Assembly: GCA_035530195.1 (NCBI GenBank)
Contig: DATKVG010000019.1
Location: 1-37,834 of the forward strand
Direction: 5' to 3'
DNA length: 37,834 bases
Origin: JAPLKX01 sp035530195
GTDB taxonomy: Bacteria; Hydrogenedentota; Hydrogenedentia; Hydrogenedentales; SLHB01
The position numbers were made by a program, and so were the translations under genes. This document shows, piece after piece, positions 31,241 through 37,834 of the stretch (position 1 is its first letter; every line of letters begins with the position of its first letter). The notes beneath the pieces were generated by a model. That model saw nothing but the letters and a program-made list of their open reading frames with translations, did not search any database and was not told the origin of the DNA.

Positions 31241-32328
31241 GTATGAGTAGTTTTCTTTACGCCTTATCCGAAAAGATCCGCAGGGGCGACCCTGTGCCTG
31301 TCCCCTTGGCCGCAGTTCTGTCCGCGGCGACGATTGTCCAGCGCATGGGAATGTGGGCGCGGCTGCGGACCAAGCCGGTGCGTGTGGATGCGCGCGTGAT
31401 AAGTTTCGGCAATATCACCGCAGGCGGCACCGGCAAGACCCCGGCCGTTATCGAGCGCGTGCGCGCGGAACTTGCCGCTGGCCGTCGTGTCGCGGTCCTC
31501 ACACGTGGCTACGGCTATCCAAAGCCTCGACTGATCGCCGAGGGGAAGACATCGGACGACCTGCAGTCGGATGACTTAAAGTTTACTATTATATATGCAA
31601 GAAGCATAGCCGGCGGCCGTTCTCTCGGTCTCGGTGATGAACCAGACCTTATTGTCAGGAAATGCCCGGACGTTGTGATCGTCAAGTCCGCTAACAGAGT
31701 CGAAGGCGCGCGCATGGCTATGGATACGTTTGAGTGCAACACGCTCATTCTGGATGACGGGTTTCAGTATGTGCGACTCGCCCGCGACGAGAACGTCTGT
31801 GTAATCGATGCCGGCAACCCCTTTGGCAATGGCCGGCTGGTTCCGCGCGGCATCCTGCGCGAGAAACCAAATGCCATCCGCCGCGCCACGCACATCCTTC
31901 TGACGCACTGCGATCGCGCGGTGGGGCTCGACGTCCTGCTGAGCCAACTGAAAACGATCCACCCGTCTGCACCGATACGTATGACGCGCCACGCCCCGCG
32001 CTCGTTGTGGCGCGTTAGAGACGGGCAACAGCTTGACCTGTCCGAGTTGCGTGGAAAGAGAATTTCGGCGGCCTGCGCCATTGCCACGCCTGAATCGTTT
32101 TTTCTCACCCTGCGTGGGCTGGGCGCCGAACTCGAAAGCGAGCGCACGTTCCCTGACCATGCACTATTGCCGCAAGACGCGCTGCAGGGACCCGGGCTCG
32201 TGGTCGTCACGGAGAAAGACGCCGTAAAACTACTCGTGGACCCGCCGGAAAACCTCTATGCGCTGGGGATCGAGCTTGAGGACGTGCCTGAATGTGATGC
32301 AATCGGCGCCCGCGGAGGGACTCCATGA
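31237..32328 (+). CDS. lpxK: tetraacyldisaccharide 4'-kinase
   Basis: Inner-membrane kinase that phosphorylates the 4' position of the lipid A disaccharide, which shows the cell makes lipopolysaccharide. The 363-residue protein starts with a basic amphipathic and hydrophobic N-terminus, followed by the Walker A motif ISFGNITAGGTGKTP, VLTRGYGYPKP, GDEPDLIVRKCPDVVIVKSA, NTLILDDGFQYVRLARD with the catalytic-region Asp residues, and GPGLVVVTEKDAVKLL near the end. The segment GKTSDDLQSDDLKFTIIYAR before GDEP is unlike the usual short linker and is more AT-rich than its surroundings. The ATG at 31237 overlaps the dprA stop; a second ATG two codons later is possible. It overlaps the next gene as ATGA. 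Confidence 0.94.
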   Translation: MSMSSFLYALSEKIRRGDPVPVPLAAVLSAATIVQRMGMWARLRTKPVRVDARVISFGNITAGGTGKTPAVIERVRAELAAGRRVAVLTRGYGYPKPRLIAEGKTSDDLQSDDLKFTIIYARSIAGGRSLGLGDEPDLIVRKCPDVVIVKSANRVEGARMAMDTFECNTLILDDGFQYVRLARDENVCVIDAGNPFGNGRLVPRGILREKPNAIRRATHILLTHCDRAVGLDVLLSQLKTIHPSAPIRMTRHAPRSLWRVRDGQQLDLSELRGKRISAACAIATPESFFLTLRGLGAELESERTFPDHALLPQDALQGPGLVVVTEKDAVKLLVDPPENLYALGIELEDVPECDAIGARGGTP

Positions 32329-33458
32329 GGTCGAAGATCCAATTAACGGCAGCAGGCGCCTTTCTCGTTTGCGTGGCGGCGTTCGTACTTTACTTGTCTA
32401 TGGCGCCGGACTACGTCCCGCCGCCGGAACCCGTCGGTACACCTCCAACACCTGCGCCCGAACCGGCGCCCGTCTCCCCCACTCCCGCGCCCGTCCAAGT
32501 TGAACGGACGGCAGAACACGCGCCCGCGCCGCGGCCCATACGCGCGCCTGAACCCGAGCCTGAACCGCAGCCCGAGCCCGCGCCGCCTGAACCCAAACAA
32601 AAAAGCCTGGGCGACTACGGTAGCATCGAAGGCGCAGTGACCCGCCTCACCGTACCCGTTCCGCGGGTTAAAATCACCGCCGCACCTGACGCCGCCAGCG
32701 GCGATGTCACCGGCCTGACTACGACCACCGACAGCCGGGGCAAGTTCAAACTGCCGCGCGTGCCCGCCGGGCGCGTGCGGCTTCACATAACCAACATGGG
32801 CCTTCCCGGCGAATTGTTGCAGGAAGTCCTCGTTGCCAAGGACGAGACCGCAACGGTCGAAATCAAGCTGCCCGGCGAGACCGCCGCGATCGAAGGCGTC
32901 ATACACGCCGGCGGTGTGGCACTGCCCGCGACTATTGAAATCACCATGCACGGTGAAGGAATGGAGCAGTCAAAGATAATTAACGCGCCCGACGGCCATT
33001 ACGTCGCCGACAACCTTCTTCCCGGCGTGATCGACCTGATCGCCACTGCCGAAAATCCACCCGGCGAAAGAAAAGTCAAGACCGACTCGTTTACCCTGCA
33101 GCCGGGCGAGTTTTTGCAGAAAGACTACAGCTTCTCGGCGCCGGCCATTGTCAGCGGCCGCATCGACGGCATCGAGGAAGACCAAAGAACCTATATTATC
33201 GCCCTGTACGGCGCCGTCGAGGCCGGCGAAACGTTCGGCTCGCCCGAAGAAGTCGCCGACCGCCTCGCCAAGATGACCGGGCCCGACAAGTCCGGCAACT
33301 ACCGCCTCGAAAATCTCGATCCCGGCACCTATACGGTTGTCATCTTCTCGATGAGGATTCCGGAAGAAGGCGCCGGCCCCGTTTATCAATCCGCCTACCA
33401 GGTCATCGACGTGGCCGACGAAGCCAACCTCAACCTCGACTTCACCATCAACTGGTGA
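32325..33458 (+). CDS. membrane-anchored protein with carboxypeptidase-regulatory-like domains
   Basis: 377 residues. One N-terminal membrane segment (AAGAFLVCVAAFVLYLSM) is followed by a Pro/Glu-rich TonB-like linker (about residues 30-92). Two or three carboxypeptidase regulatory-like beta domains follow, with TTTTDSRGKFKLPRVPAGRV, then NAPDGHYVADNLLPGVIDLI and DKSGNYRLENLDPGTYTVVI. Such domains are binding or structural modules in the periplasm. The start overlaps the lpxK stop (ATGA), making a three-gene coupled unit with dprA and lpxK. The linkage may be incidental, since nothing in the domains points to lipid A. Confidence 0.85.
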   Translation: MRSKIQLTAAGAFLVCVAAFVLYLSMAPDYVPPPEPVGTPPTPAPEPAPVSPTPAPVQVERTAEHAPAPRPIRAPEPEPEPQPEPAPPEPKQKSLGDYGSIEGAVTRLTVPVPRVKITAAPDAASGDVTGLTTTTDSRGKFKLPRVPAGRVRLHITNMGLPGELLQEVLVAKDETATVEIKLPGETAAIEGVIHAGGVALPATIEITMHGEGMEQSKIINAPDGHYVADNLLPGVIDLIATAENPPGERKVKTDSFTLQPGEFLQKDYSFSAPAIVSGRIDGIEEDQRTYIIALYGAVEAGETFGSPEEVADRLAKMTGPDKSGNYRLENLDPGTYTVVIFSMRIPEEGAGPVYQSAYQVIDVADEANLNLDFTINW

Positions 33459-33463
33459 GACTA

Positions 33464-33490
33464 CTGTAGCGCAGGCGTCTCGCCTGCAGT
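33464..33490. repeat. dispersed GCAGGCGTCTCGCCTGC repeat between convergent genes
   Basis: Self-complementary core at 33471-33487, identical to that at 24481-24497. It fills the 36-base gap between two convergent stop codons and could act as a shared transcript end, though no T-run is present. Confidence 0.8.
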
Positions 33491-33494
33491 GTTC

Positions 33495-34253
33495 TCAACC
33501 GCGCTTGTAAAGCAGGCTGTTGCCTTTTTTGCCGGTGATTTGGATCTCGCCCATCTCGCGGAGGCAGTAGACCATTTGCTGGGCGAGGCGTCTTGTGATG
33601 CCTGCGGCTTGGTCGAGCGTGGTGGTCGTGAACGGTTCGTCGAGACCCTTGGGAAGCAGCGCCGCGAGATCGCCGGGGCCGCGGAATACTCTGCTCTCAA
33701 CCACATCGACGAGCCTGCGTTCGCAACGCAGCCAGCCGCGTCTCCGCCACGCCTTGCCCGGGGCATGGCGCCGGATTTCTTCCTCACGGATCAGCAACAC
33801 CTCGAGCGAGAAGTTGGGATGATCCATCAGCTTGGGAATGCTCACAAGTTCGCCGAACACGTCTTCGATTTTGCCGTGCTTCGGCGATTTCCTCCGCCCG
33901 ATCTCGGCGCCTTTCGGGTCGGTCTTGACAACCCATTTCTCAACCGCGACCGGATACACGAGTTGGACGCGGTGGGTCTCGACGAGCCGGGTCAGTTTTC
34001 GGCGGAGCTGGCTGAAGTTGGCCGTCTGGATCTCGATCAGCAGGTCGCCGCGGACAATATCAATGAGCGATTTCCCCACGAGCACCTCGAACTCGTCGCC
34101 GGGGCGGGCGTACCATTGCTTGAGCGAAGCGTGCAGGGGTTTTTCGTTGAGCGTGCTGAACTGGGGATGTGCAGGCGAGACGCCCCCACCACAATCACCA
34201 CAATCGGCTGGCGAGACGCCTGTGCTACAATCCGCACAGTCCTCAGCCGGCAT
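33495..34253 (-). CDS. uncharacterised conserved protein, possible nuclease-like plus winged helix
   Basis: 252 residues; I recall related proteins in several phyla but no established function. The conserved part begins at LNEKPLHASLKQWYARPGDE, then KSLIDIVRGDLLIEIQTANF, whose D...EIQ spacing resembles a PD-(D/E)XK nuclease core with Gln in place of Lys. Next come VQLVYPVAVEKWVV, RRKSPKHGKIEDVFGELVSI, FSLEVLLIREEEIRRHAPGK and AWRRRGW. A C-terminal winged-helix-like segment (AGITRRLAQQMVYCLREMGE) ends the protein. The first 35 or so residues (DCSTGVSPADCGDCGGGVSP) are encoded by two copies of the GCAGGCGAGACGCC-type repeat. The ATG overlaps the upstream stop as TGATG, which argues this start is used and the repeat-derived segment is translated. 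Nuclease activity is inference. Confidence 0.8.
   Translation of the reverse strand: MPAEDCADCSTGVSPADCGDCGGGVSPAHPQFSTLNEKPLHASLKQWYARPGDEFEVLVGKSLIDIVRGDLLIEIQTANFSQLRRKLTRLVETHRVQLVYPVAVEKWVVKTDPKGAEIGRRKSPKHGKIEDVFGELVSIPKLMDHPNFSLEVLLIREEEIRRHAPGKAWRRRGWLRCERRLVDVVESRVFRGPGDLAALLPKGLDEPFTTTTLDQAAGITRRLAQQMVYCLREMGEIQITGKKGNSLLYKRG
34171..34232. repeat. two tandem copies of the GGCGAGACGCC repeat inside a gene
   Basis: Copies at 34171-34196 and 34206-34232, in the same orientation and about 35 bases apart, both within the 5' end of the minus-strand gene 33495-34253. Confidence 0.75.
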
Positions 34254-35326
34254 CAGGCGGCGCCGCGCCGCGCACGGTAGACGACTACGCCCGTCGCCGT
34301 CACCGCCACCAGCGCCACGGCAATCGCCGCAGCCAGCGCGATGCCAAGCACCTGCCGGCCCGGCTGCGGCACGACAGCCATCGGCGCGGATTGGCCCGCA
34401 GGGTCGAGCATGGTTTCAAAATAGCCGCCCGTCGGTTTGAGCGCGGCGACCACCTCGTCGAGGCGCGCGTCCCACGTCATGGGAATGTCGAGGCCGAGCA
34501 CGGACGATTCCTGCAGGCATGTGCACGGGATTGCGAGCCCTTCGAGCAGCTTGCCGATGTTTTCCTTCGTGATGCCGCTGCCGGTCAGCGGCGGCGCGAG
34601 CACTTTCCCGCGGCCAAACACGATGCCGGCCCATGCCGGCCCTTCCTTCTCGATGCCGGTGAACGACCGCAGCATCCGTTCTGCCGGGTCGGCCCGATCA
34701 AACTGCACCGTCGTCACGCCCGGCGACTGTTTCTCGGCCCATTCCGTCTCGACTTCCTTAAAAAGCTCGTCGGGCCGCGCGCCGTCCGCGCCCAGCGCCG
34801 GGTCGCCGGGGCTGTACAGGACCACCGCCCAATGGCTCGCGATCCCGTCCTTGATTTTCTCGCGCGCCGGCGAAGTCTTGATTGCACCGAGGTCGTCGTC
34901 GGTCGGGTAAGGTTGCCAGTGGTCGAGCACAAACGCCCGCTTCGGCATCCCGCCCTCGCCGATCAACGCCGCAACGGGCGTCTCGGGTGGCGCGCTTGGG
35001 ATGCCGTAAGACTCCCAGTCAACGCCAGGCTTGTCGACGTCGACGCGCTCGACCTGCATATTGAGCTTGGCGGCAGGATCGCTGATGCGGGATTCTATCC
35101 TCTTGATTTCGTCGTCGGCCCCCGCGTCGTCGCTCTTCACGAACACGCAAAGGCGATATATCGCCCGTTCCGCCATCAGCGCCGCGTCGCGGACTGTCCC
35201 CGAGTCGCACGCAAACGCAACAGGCGGTGCTAACAGAATCGCTAACACCATCAGGAGAATCCCCGTCGGTCTGTGTGCGTCCGTGTTCGTCCGTGTTTGT
35301 CCGTGCGGCTGTCTACTTTTTCCCAT
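34253..35326 (-). CDS. exported protein of unknown function with C-terminal membrane anchor
   Basis: 357 residues. A signal peptide (TGILLMVLAILLAPPVAFAC) precedes a soluble domain with YRLCVFVKSDDAGADDEI, ASHWAVVLYSPGDPALGADG and GPAWAGIVFGRGKVLAPPLT. A C-terminal membrane helix (GIALAAAIAVALVAVTATGV) and basic tail end the protein. The cysteine after VAFA might be a lipobox-like site (AFAC), but the match is weak. I do not recognise the family. The ATG at 35326 lies 4 bases after the oxidoreductase stop, typical operon spacing, but its first 22 residues (SRQPHGQTRTNTDAHRP) come from a decamer tandem repeat. An ATG at 35251 would give a cleaner signal peptide. The stop overlaps the next start (TGATG). 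Confidence 0.75.
   Translation of the reverse strand: MGKSRQPHGQTRTNTDAHRPTGILLMVLAILLAPPVAFACDSGTVRDAALMAERAIYRLCVFVKSDDAGADDEIKRIESRISDPAAKLNMQVERVDVDKPGVDWESYGIPSAPPETPVAALIGEGGMPKRAFVLDHWQPYPTDDDLGAIKTSPAREKIKDGIASHWAVVLYSPGDPALGADGARPDELFKEVETEWAEKQSPGVTTVQFDRADPAERMLRSFTGIEKEGPAWAGIVFGRGKVLAPPLTGSGITKENIGKLLEGLAIPCTCLQESSVLGLDIPMTWDARLDEVVAALKPTGGYFETMLDPAGQSAPMAVVPQPGRQVLGIALAAAIAVALVAVTATGVVVYRARRGAA
35269..35308. repeat. four-unit decamer tandem repeat (GTCCGTGTTC type)
   Basis: Units GTCTGTGTGC, GTCCGTGTTC, GTCCGTGTTT and GTCCGTGCGG follow each other exactly 10 bases apart. The repeat lies in the 5' end of the minus-strand gene 34253-35326. Confidence 0.8.
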
Positions 35327-35330
35327 TACG

Positions 35331-36671
35331 TTAAATCGTCCACCCTTCGCGATACGGCGGTTTAATAAACGCCTCCGCCTCAGGCAGATTCGTAACCTTC
35401 ATGTTGACCGGATCCCATTCGATGGGTTGCCCGGCCCGCAGCGCCACGCAACCCAGCAGCACCACCTCGGCAAGCGGCCCCGCATAGTCGAAGTTCGCGT
35501 TGGCGGGCGGCCCGCCTTTGCATGCAGCCACCCACTCCTGCTGCTGGCCCGGCGACCTGGGGTACTTCACTTCGGGCCGCTTATACGCCTGCATCTTCTC
35601 TTCGGGGATGATGCGCACCGGCGCGCCGTACGTGCCGACGGTGATTTTGCCCTTGGTGCCGACGAGCAGCGATCCGCCGTCCCGGTCGCCGATGATCCTG
35701 CCCTCTTCGAGTTCGGCTGGGCGCGGGATTTCGTTGCCGCCGTCGTACCAGGTCAGCTTGAGCGGGGGCATTTTCCCGCGCTTGGGGAACTCGTAGCGGA
35801 TGATCGACGATTTGGGGTACGTCTCGGGATGGCGCTCAGAGGTCTCGACTTCGATCCGCGTGGGCGGGGTCAGGTTGAGCGACCAGAACGGCGCGTCGAA
35901 GATGTGGCAACCCATGTCGCCCAGCGCGCCCGTGCCGAAGTCACACCAGCCCCGCCAGTCTCGCGGGCAATAGGCGGGATGGTACGGGCGCTCGGGAGCC
36001 GAACCCAGCCACAGGTTCCAATCCAGCGATTCGGGGACGGGCGGCGTGTCTGCCGGGCGGTCGACACCCTGCGGCCACGAGGGCCGGTTCGTCCAGCAAT
36101 GGATTTCGGTGACATCGCCGATCGCCCCGTCTTCGATCCAGCTTTTCAATACGCGGCAACCGAAGAACGAGTGGCCCTGGTTGCCCATCTGCGTCATGAC
36201 TTTGTATTTCCGCGCCGCCTCCATCAGCCGCCGCACCTCATAGATGCTGTGCGCCATCGGTTTCTCGACGTAGACGTGCTTCCCAAGTTCCATGGCGGCC
36301 ATTGCGGCAAACGCATGCGTATGATCCGGCGTGGCCACGATCACCGCGTCGATGTTATTCCGCTCTTTTTCGAGCATGACGCGGTAATCTTTATACTTGG
36401 TTGCGTCGGGGAACTGGCTATACGTTTTGCCGGCCCGCTTGTCATCCACGTCGCACAACGCAACGATCCGCGCGCGCCGCGAGACCACGTCAATGTCATG
36501 CGCCGCCTGGCCGCCCGCACCGACCGCCGCCACGTTCAACGTCTCGCTTGGGGCGGTTTTCTCAGCCCCGAACCCGTAGCGCGGCAAAATGCTGAACGCC
36601 GCCATAGCGGTCGCCGTCGCCCCCGCCGTACGGCCTAGAAACCCACGTCTCGAGATCTTTTTCCCTGTCAT
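35331..36671 (-). CDS. Tat-exported Gfo/Idh/MocA-family oxidoreductase
   Basis: 446-residue NAD(P)-dependent sugar or inositol oxidoreductase. The twin-arginine signal KISRRGFLGRTAGATATAMA indicates export of the folded, cofactor-loaded protein. The Rossmann domain has LNVAAVGAGGQAAHDID, then DAVIVATPDHTHAFAAMAAM and the catalytic-region EKPMAHSIYEVRRLMEAA. The C-terminal domain has NRPSWPQGVDRPADTP and GTGALGDMGCHIFDAPFWSL, typical of the large planctomycete-style secreted subgroup. The ATG at 36671 follows GGGAG; the frame is open 28 codons upstream without a ribosome site. It heads a minus-strand unit with two uncharacterised genes. The substrate is unknown, but such enzymes are abundant in polysaccharide-degrading lineages. 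Confidence 0.94.
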   Translation of the reverse strand: MTGKKISRRGFLGRTAGATATAMAAFSILPRYGFGAEKTAPSETLNVAAVGAGGQAAHDIDVVSRRARIVALCDVDDKRAGKTYSQFPDATKYKDYRVMLEKERNNIDAVIVATPDHTHAFAAMAAMELGKHVYVEKPMAHSIYEVRRLMEAARKYKVMTQMGNQGHSFFGCRVLKSWIEDGAIGDVTEIHCWTNRPSWPQGVDRPADTPPVPESLDWNLWLGSAPERPYHPAYCPRDWRGWCDFGTGALGDMGCHIFDAPFWSLNLTPPTRIEVETSERHPETYPKSSIIRYEFPKRGKMPPLKLTWYDGGNEIPRPAELEEGRIIGDRDGGSLLVGTKGKITVGTYGAPVRIIPEEKMQAYKRPEVKYPRSPGQQQEWVAACKGGPPANANFDYAGPLAEVVLLGCVALRAGQPIEWDPVNMKVTNLPEAEAFIKPPYREGWTI

Positions 36672-36870
36672 GGCCACTCCCTCTTTTGTTTCCGTGTGAA
36701 TGCAACTGTCATCGACAGAATAGCATACCCCCGCCCGCATGAAAAGGCTGCCCAAGTAGGCAAAAACAATTCATTCCTCCGAAAAAACTTTCCAGCCTGA
36801 TTAGAGGGATGTATTTCTCGATAAGCGTTGCCTACCAAACGGGTTAACAATTTACAAAGGCTGGATTGCC

Positions 36871-36913
36871 AAAAAGCAAGAGGCGAACAGTAACCGCTGT
36901 TCGCCTCAAAAAA
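36871..36913 (-). terminator. intrinsic terminator of the RRM gene
   Basis: GAGGCGAACAG (36880-36890) and CTGTTCGCCTC (36897-36907) form a perfect 11-bp stem with a 6-base loop. On the minus strand it is followed by TTGCTTTTT (36879-36871) and preceded by TTTTTT. It stands about 60 bases after the stop codon. The rest of 36672-36965 shows no gene and no promoter I can defend. Confidence 0.8.
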
Positions 36914-36965
36914 CGCGGATTAAACATTGACCAGGGTGTAAAAGCTGATTCCCCTGGTGTATCTC

Positions 36966-37268
36966 CTATTCGTATCGCCGGTAGCCGCCGCCGCCGCCCC
37001 GCGGACGGCGGTCGCCGCCGCGCGAATCGTTCATCGGCCGCGCCTCATTGACCTTCAGGGTCCGTCCCTGCAAGTCTTTTCCGTCCATGCCGGCAATGGC
37101 GGCTTTCCCCGCCTCATCCGGCATTTCAACAAAACCGAACCCCCTGCTTCTGTTGGTGTCGCGGTCCATAACAACCCGCGCCGAATCAACTTCCCCATAC
37201 TGGCTGAATGCGTCCGCCAGATCCGAGTCCATCGTTTGATACGACAAGTTTCCTACATAGATCTTCAT
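36966..37268 (-). CDS. RRM-type RNA-binding protein
   Basis: 100-residue single RNA-recognition-motif protein. RNP2 is IYVGNL near the N-terminus and RNP1 is RGFGFVEM near residue 45; the aromatic residues used for RNA stacking are in place. A short Gly/Arg-rich tail (RGGDRRPRGGGGGYRRYE) follows, as in cyanobacterial Rbp and other bacterial glycine-rich RRM proteins that are often cold-induced. The ATG at 37268 has GAGGAGC upstream; the preceding TTG in frame is not needed. A strong promoter at 37484-37512 gives a leader of about 209 bases, and a terminator lies downstream, so it is a single-gene unit. The RNA targets are unknown. Confidence 0.95.
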   Translation of the reverse strand: MKIYVGNLSYQTMDSDLADAFSQYGEVDSARVVMDRDTNRSRGFGFVEMPDEAGKAAIAGMDGKDLQGRTLKVNEARPMNDSRGGDRRPRGGGGGYRRYE

Positions 37269-37483
37269 CAATTGCTCCTCTTTGTGCGCTCCACAGTGCG
37301 CGCAGCACGGCTCATGAAAGAGCTTTTCATCCGGACGGACCGAGGAAGGGAATGATTCGATGTCCTGCGGGAAGTCTCAAGACGGGCAATCTGCGGCGTG
37401 TGTTCTTCGAGCGTAGCCAAAACCGTTTCTCAACCTGAAGGCGCCGGCCAAAGCACACGCTCTTGCCCCGCCTCCATTACGTA

Positions 37484-37512
37484 ATCATATCTGGAACAGG
37501 CACAAATGTCAA
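37484..37512 (-). promoter_or_regulatory. strong sigma-70-type promoter of the RRM gene
   Basis: Minus strand TTGACA (37512-37507, perfect), 17-base spacer and TATGAT (37489-37484, five of six). The predicted start near 37477 leaves about 209 untranslated bases before the ATG, long enough to hold a regulatory structure. Confidence 0.75.
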
Positions 37513-37551
37513 GTCTTGGCGGTAACGCTACCCTGCAATACGCCACTACCA

Positions 37552-37834
37552 CTAGTTCAACGGGTAGAGGAATTTCTGGATGTCCGGGTTGTTGAAATTC
37601 TCCATCGTCACTACCGTAACGCCCGTGTCCACCCGTTTTTCAACCGGTTTACCCTCGAGGTGGTCGATGGCCGCCTTGACCCCTTGATACCCCATTTGAT
37701 ACGGGTTTTGCACCACCAGCGCCTGGATCGAACCCTCCTTCAACGCCTGGATCTCCTCGTTCGAGGCGTCGAACGCCACCAGCTTGATGTCCCCCGCTTT
37801 TCCCGCCGCTTTCAACGCCTGCGCCGATCCGATT
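37552..37834 (-). CDS. sugar ABC transporter substrate-binding protein (C-terminal part)
   Basis: The last 93 residues of a periplasmic binding protein of the ribose/D-xylose type (Peripla_BP_4), which delivers a sugar or related solute to an ABC importer. Visible family features are IKLVAFDASNEEIQALKEGS, IQALVVQNPYQMGYQGVKAA and VDTGVTVVTMENFNNPDIQK. The usual phrase GFDAS...LVVQNPY.MGY is nearly intact. The gene runs off the right edge of the window, so the start, signal peptide and any permease or ATPase partners are outside. It ends about 40 bases before the RRM promoter on the same strand; no terminator was recognised between them. Confidence 0.88.
   Translation of the reverse strand, partial: IGSAQALKAAGKAGDIKLVAFDASNEEIQALKEGSIQALVVQNPYQMGYQGVKAAIDHLEGKPVEKRVDTGVTVVTMENFNNPDIQKFLYPLN

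Noticed and set aside
35269..35308. CRISPR array
   Set aside because: The units are 10 bases long with no spacers. No repeat-spacer pattern of CRISPR size was seen anywhere in the window.

Overview
The window comes from a GC-rich Gram-negative bacterium. It encodes LpxK (lipid A synthesis), Lgt and LspA (lipoprotein maturation), a Tat-exported Gfo/Idh/MocA oxidoreductase, a sugar phosphate isomerase-like protein, a YhcH-family protein, the end of a sugar ABC-transporter binding protein and several secreted proteins of unknown function. This mix, together with a surface protein ending in a hydrophobic sorting-type tail and many short dispersed intergenic repeats, suits a heterotrophic member of the PVC/Planctomycetes-like or Candidatus Hydrogenedentes-like lineages. 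That placement is an inference from gene content; no rRNA or other taxonomic marker is present.

Layout. 0-2 kb: a secreted, C-terminally anchored protein with its own promoter (minus). 2-6.6 kb: a tightly packed minus-strand operon ileS > dksA-like > lspA > lgt. 6.8-7.8 kb: a small protein overlapping a nucleotidyltransferase, then a YhcH-family gene (plus). 7.8-8.4 kb: a four-helix-bundle (S23/IVP-family) gene enclosed by imperfect 30-bp inverted repeats, wedged between two stop codons. 8.4-13.3 kb: a Tex-like RNA-binding protein with an arginine-rich tail and a large secreted glycosidase-like protein (minus). 13.6-18.6 kb: a CgeB-type glycosyltransferase (plus), then a membrane-anchored protein, a metal-dependent amidohydrolase and a polytopic membrane protein (minus). 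18.6-23.2 kb: a plus-strand cluster lipA, free-standing lipoyl domain, hom, thrC, lipB, joining lipoate and threonine synthesis. 23.4-28.5 kb: TPR protein, alpha/beta hydrolase, hflX, sugar isomerase-like protein (minus). 28.5-28.9 kb: a non-coding region with two opposed promoters and a strongly self-complementary stretch that may be a structured RNA. 28.9-33.5 kb: HEAT-repeat protein, then dprA-lpxK-carboxypeptidase-regulatory-like gene, the last three joined by ATGA overlaps (plus). 33.5-36.7 kb: Gfo/Idh oxidoreductase and two uncharacterised genes, nearly overlapping (minus). 36.9-37.8 kb: an RRM RNA-binding protein with a long leader and a clear terminator, and the truncated sugar-binding protein (minus).

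The feature that stands out is the density of short repeats. At least five unrelated families occur: GCAGGCGAGACGCCCGC-type; GGTCGCGCTCCCGCGCGACC-type; GTAGACTGTAGG-type; CACAAAGAACACAAAG-type; and two decamer tandem types. They form palindromes between genes, supply a stop codon or terminator, and in three places lie in frame inside coding sequence (lipB, the 252-residue gene at 33495-34253, and the N-terminus of the gene at 34253-35326). No CRISPR array, IS transposase, tRNA or rRNA was found. Start codons were chosen from Shine-Dalgarno spacing and family alignment from memory; no database search was possible.
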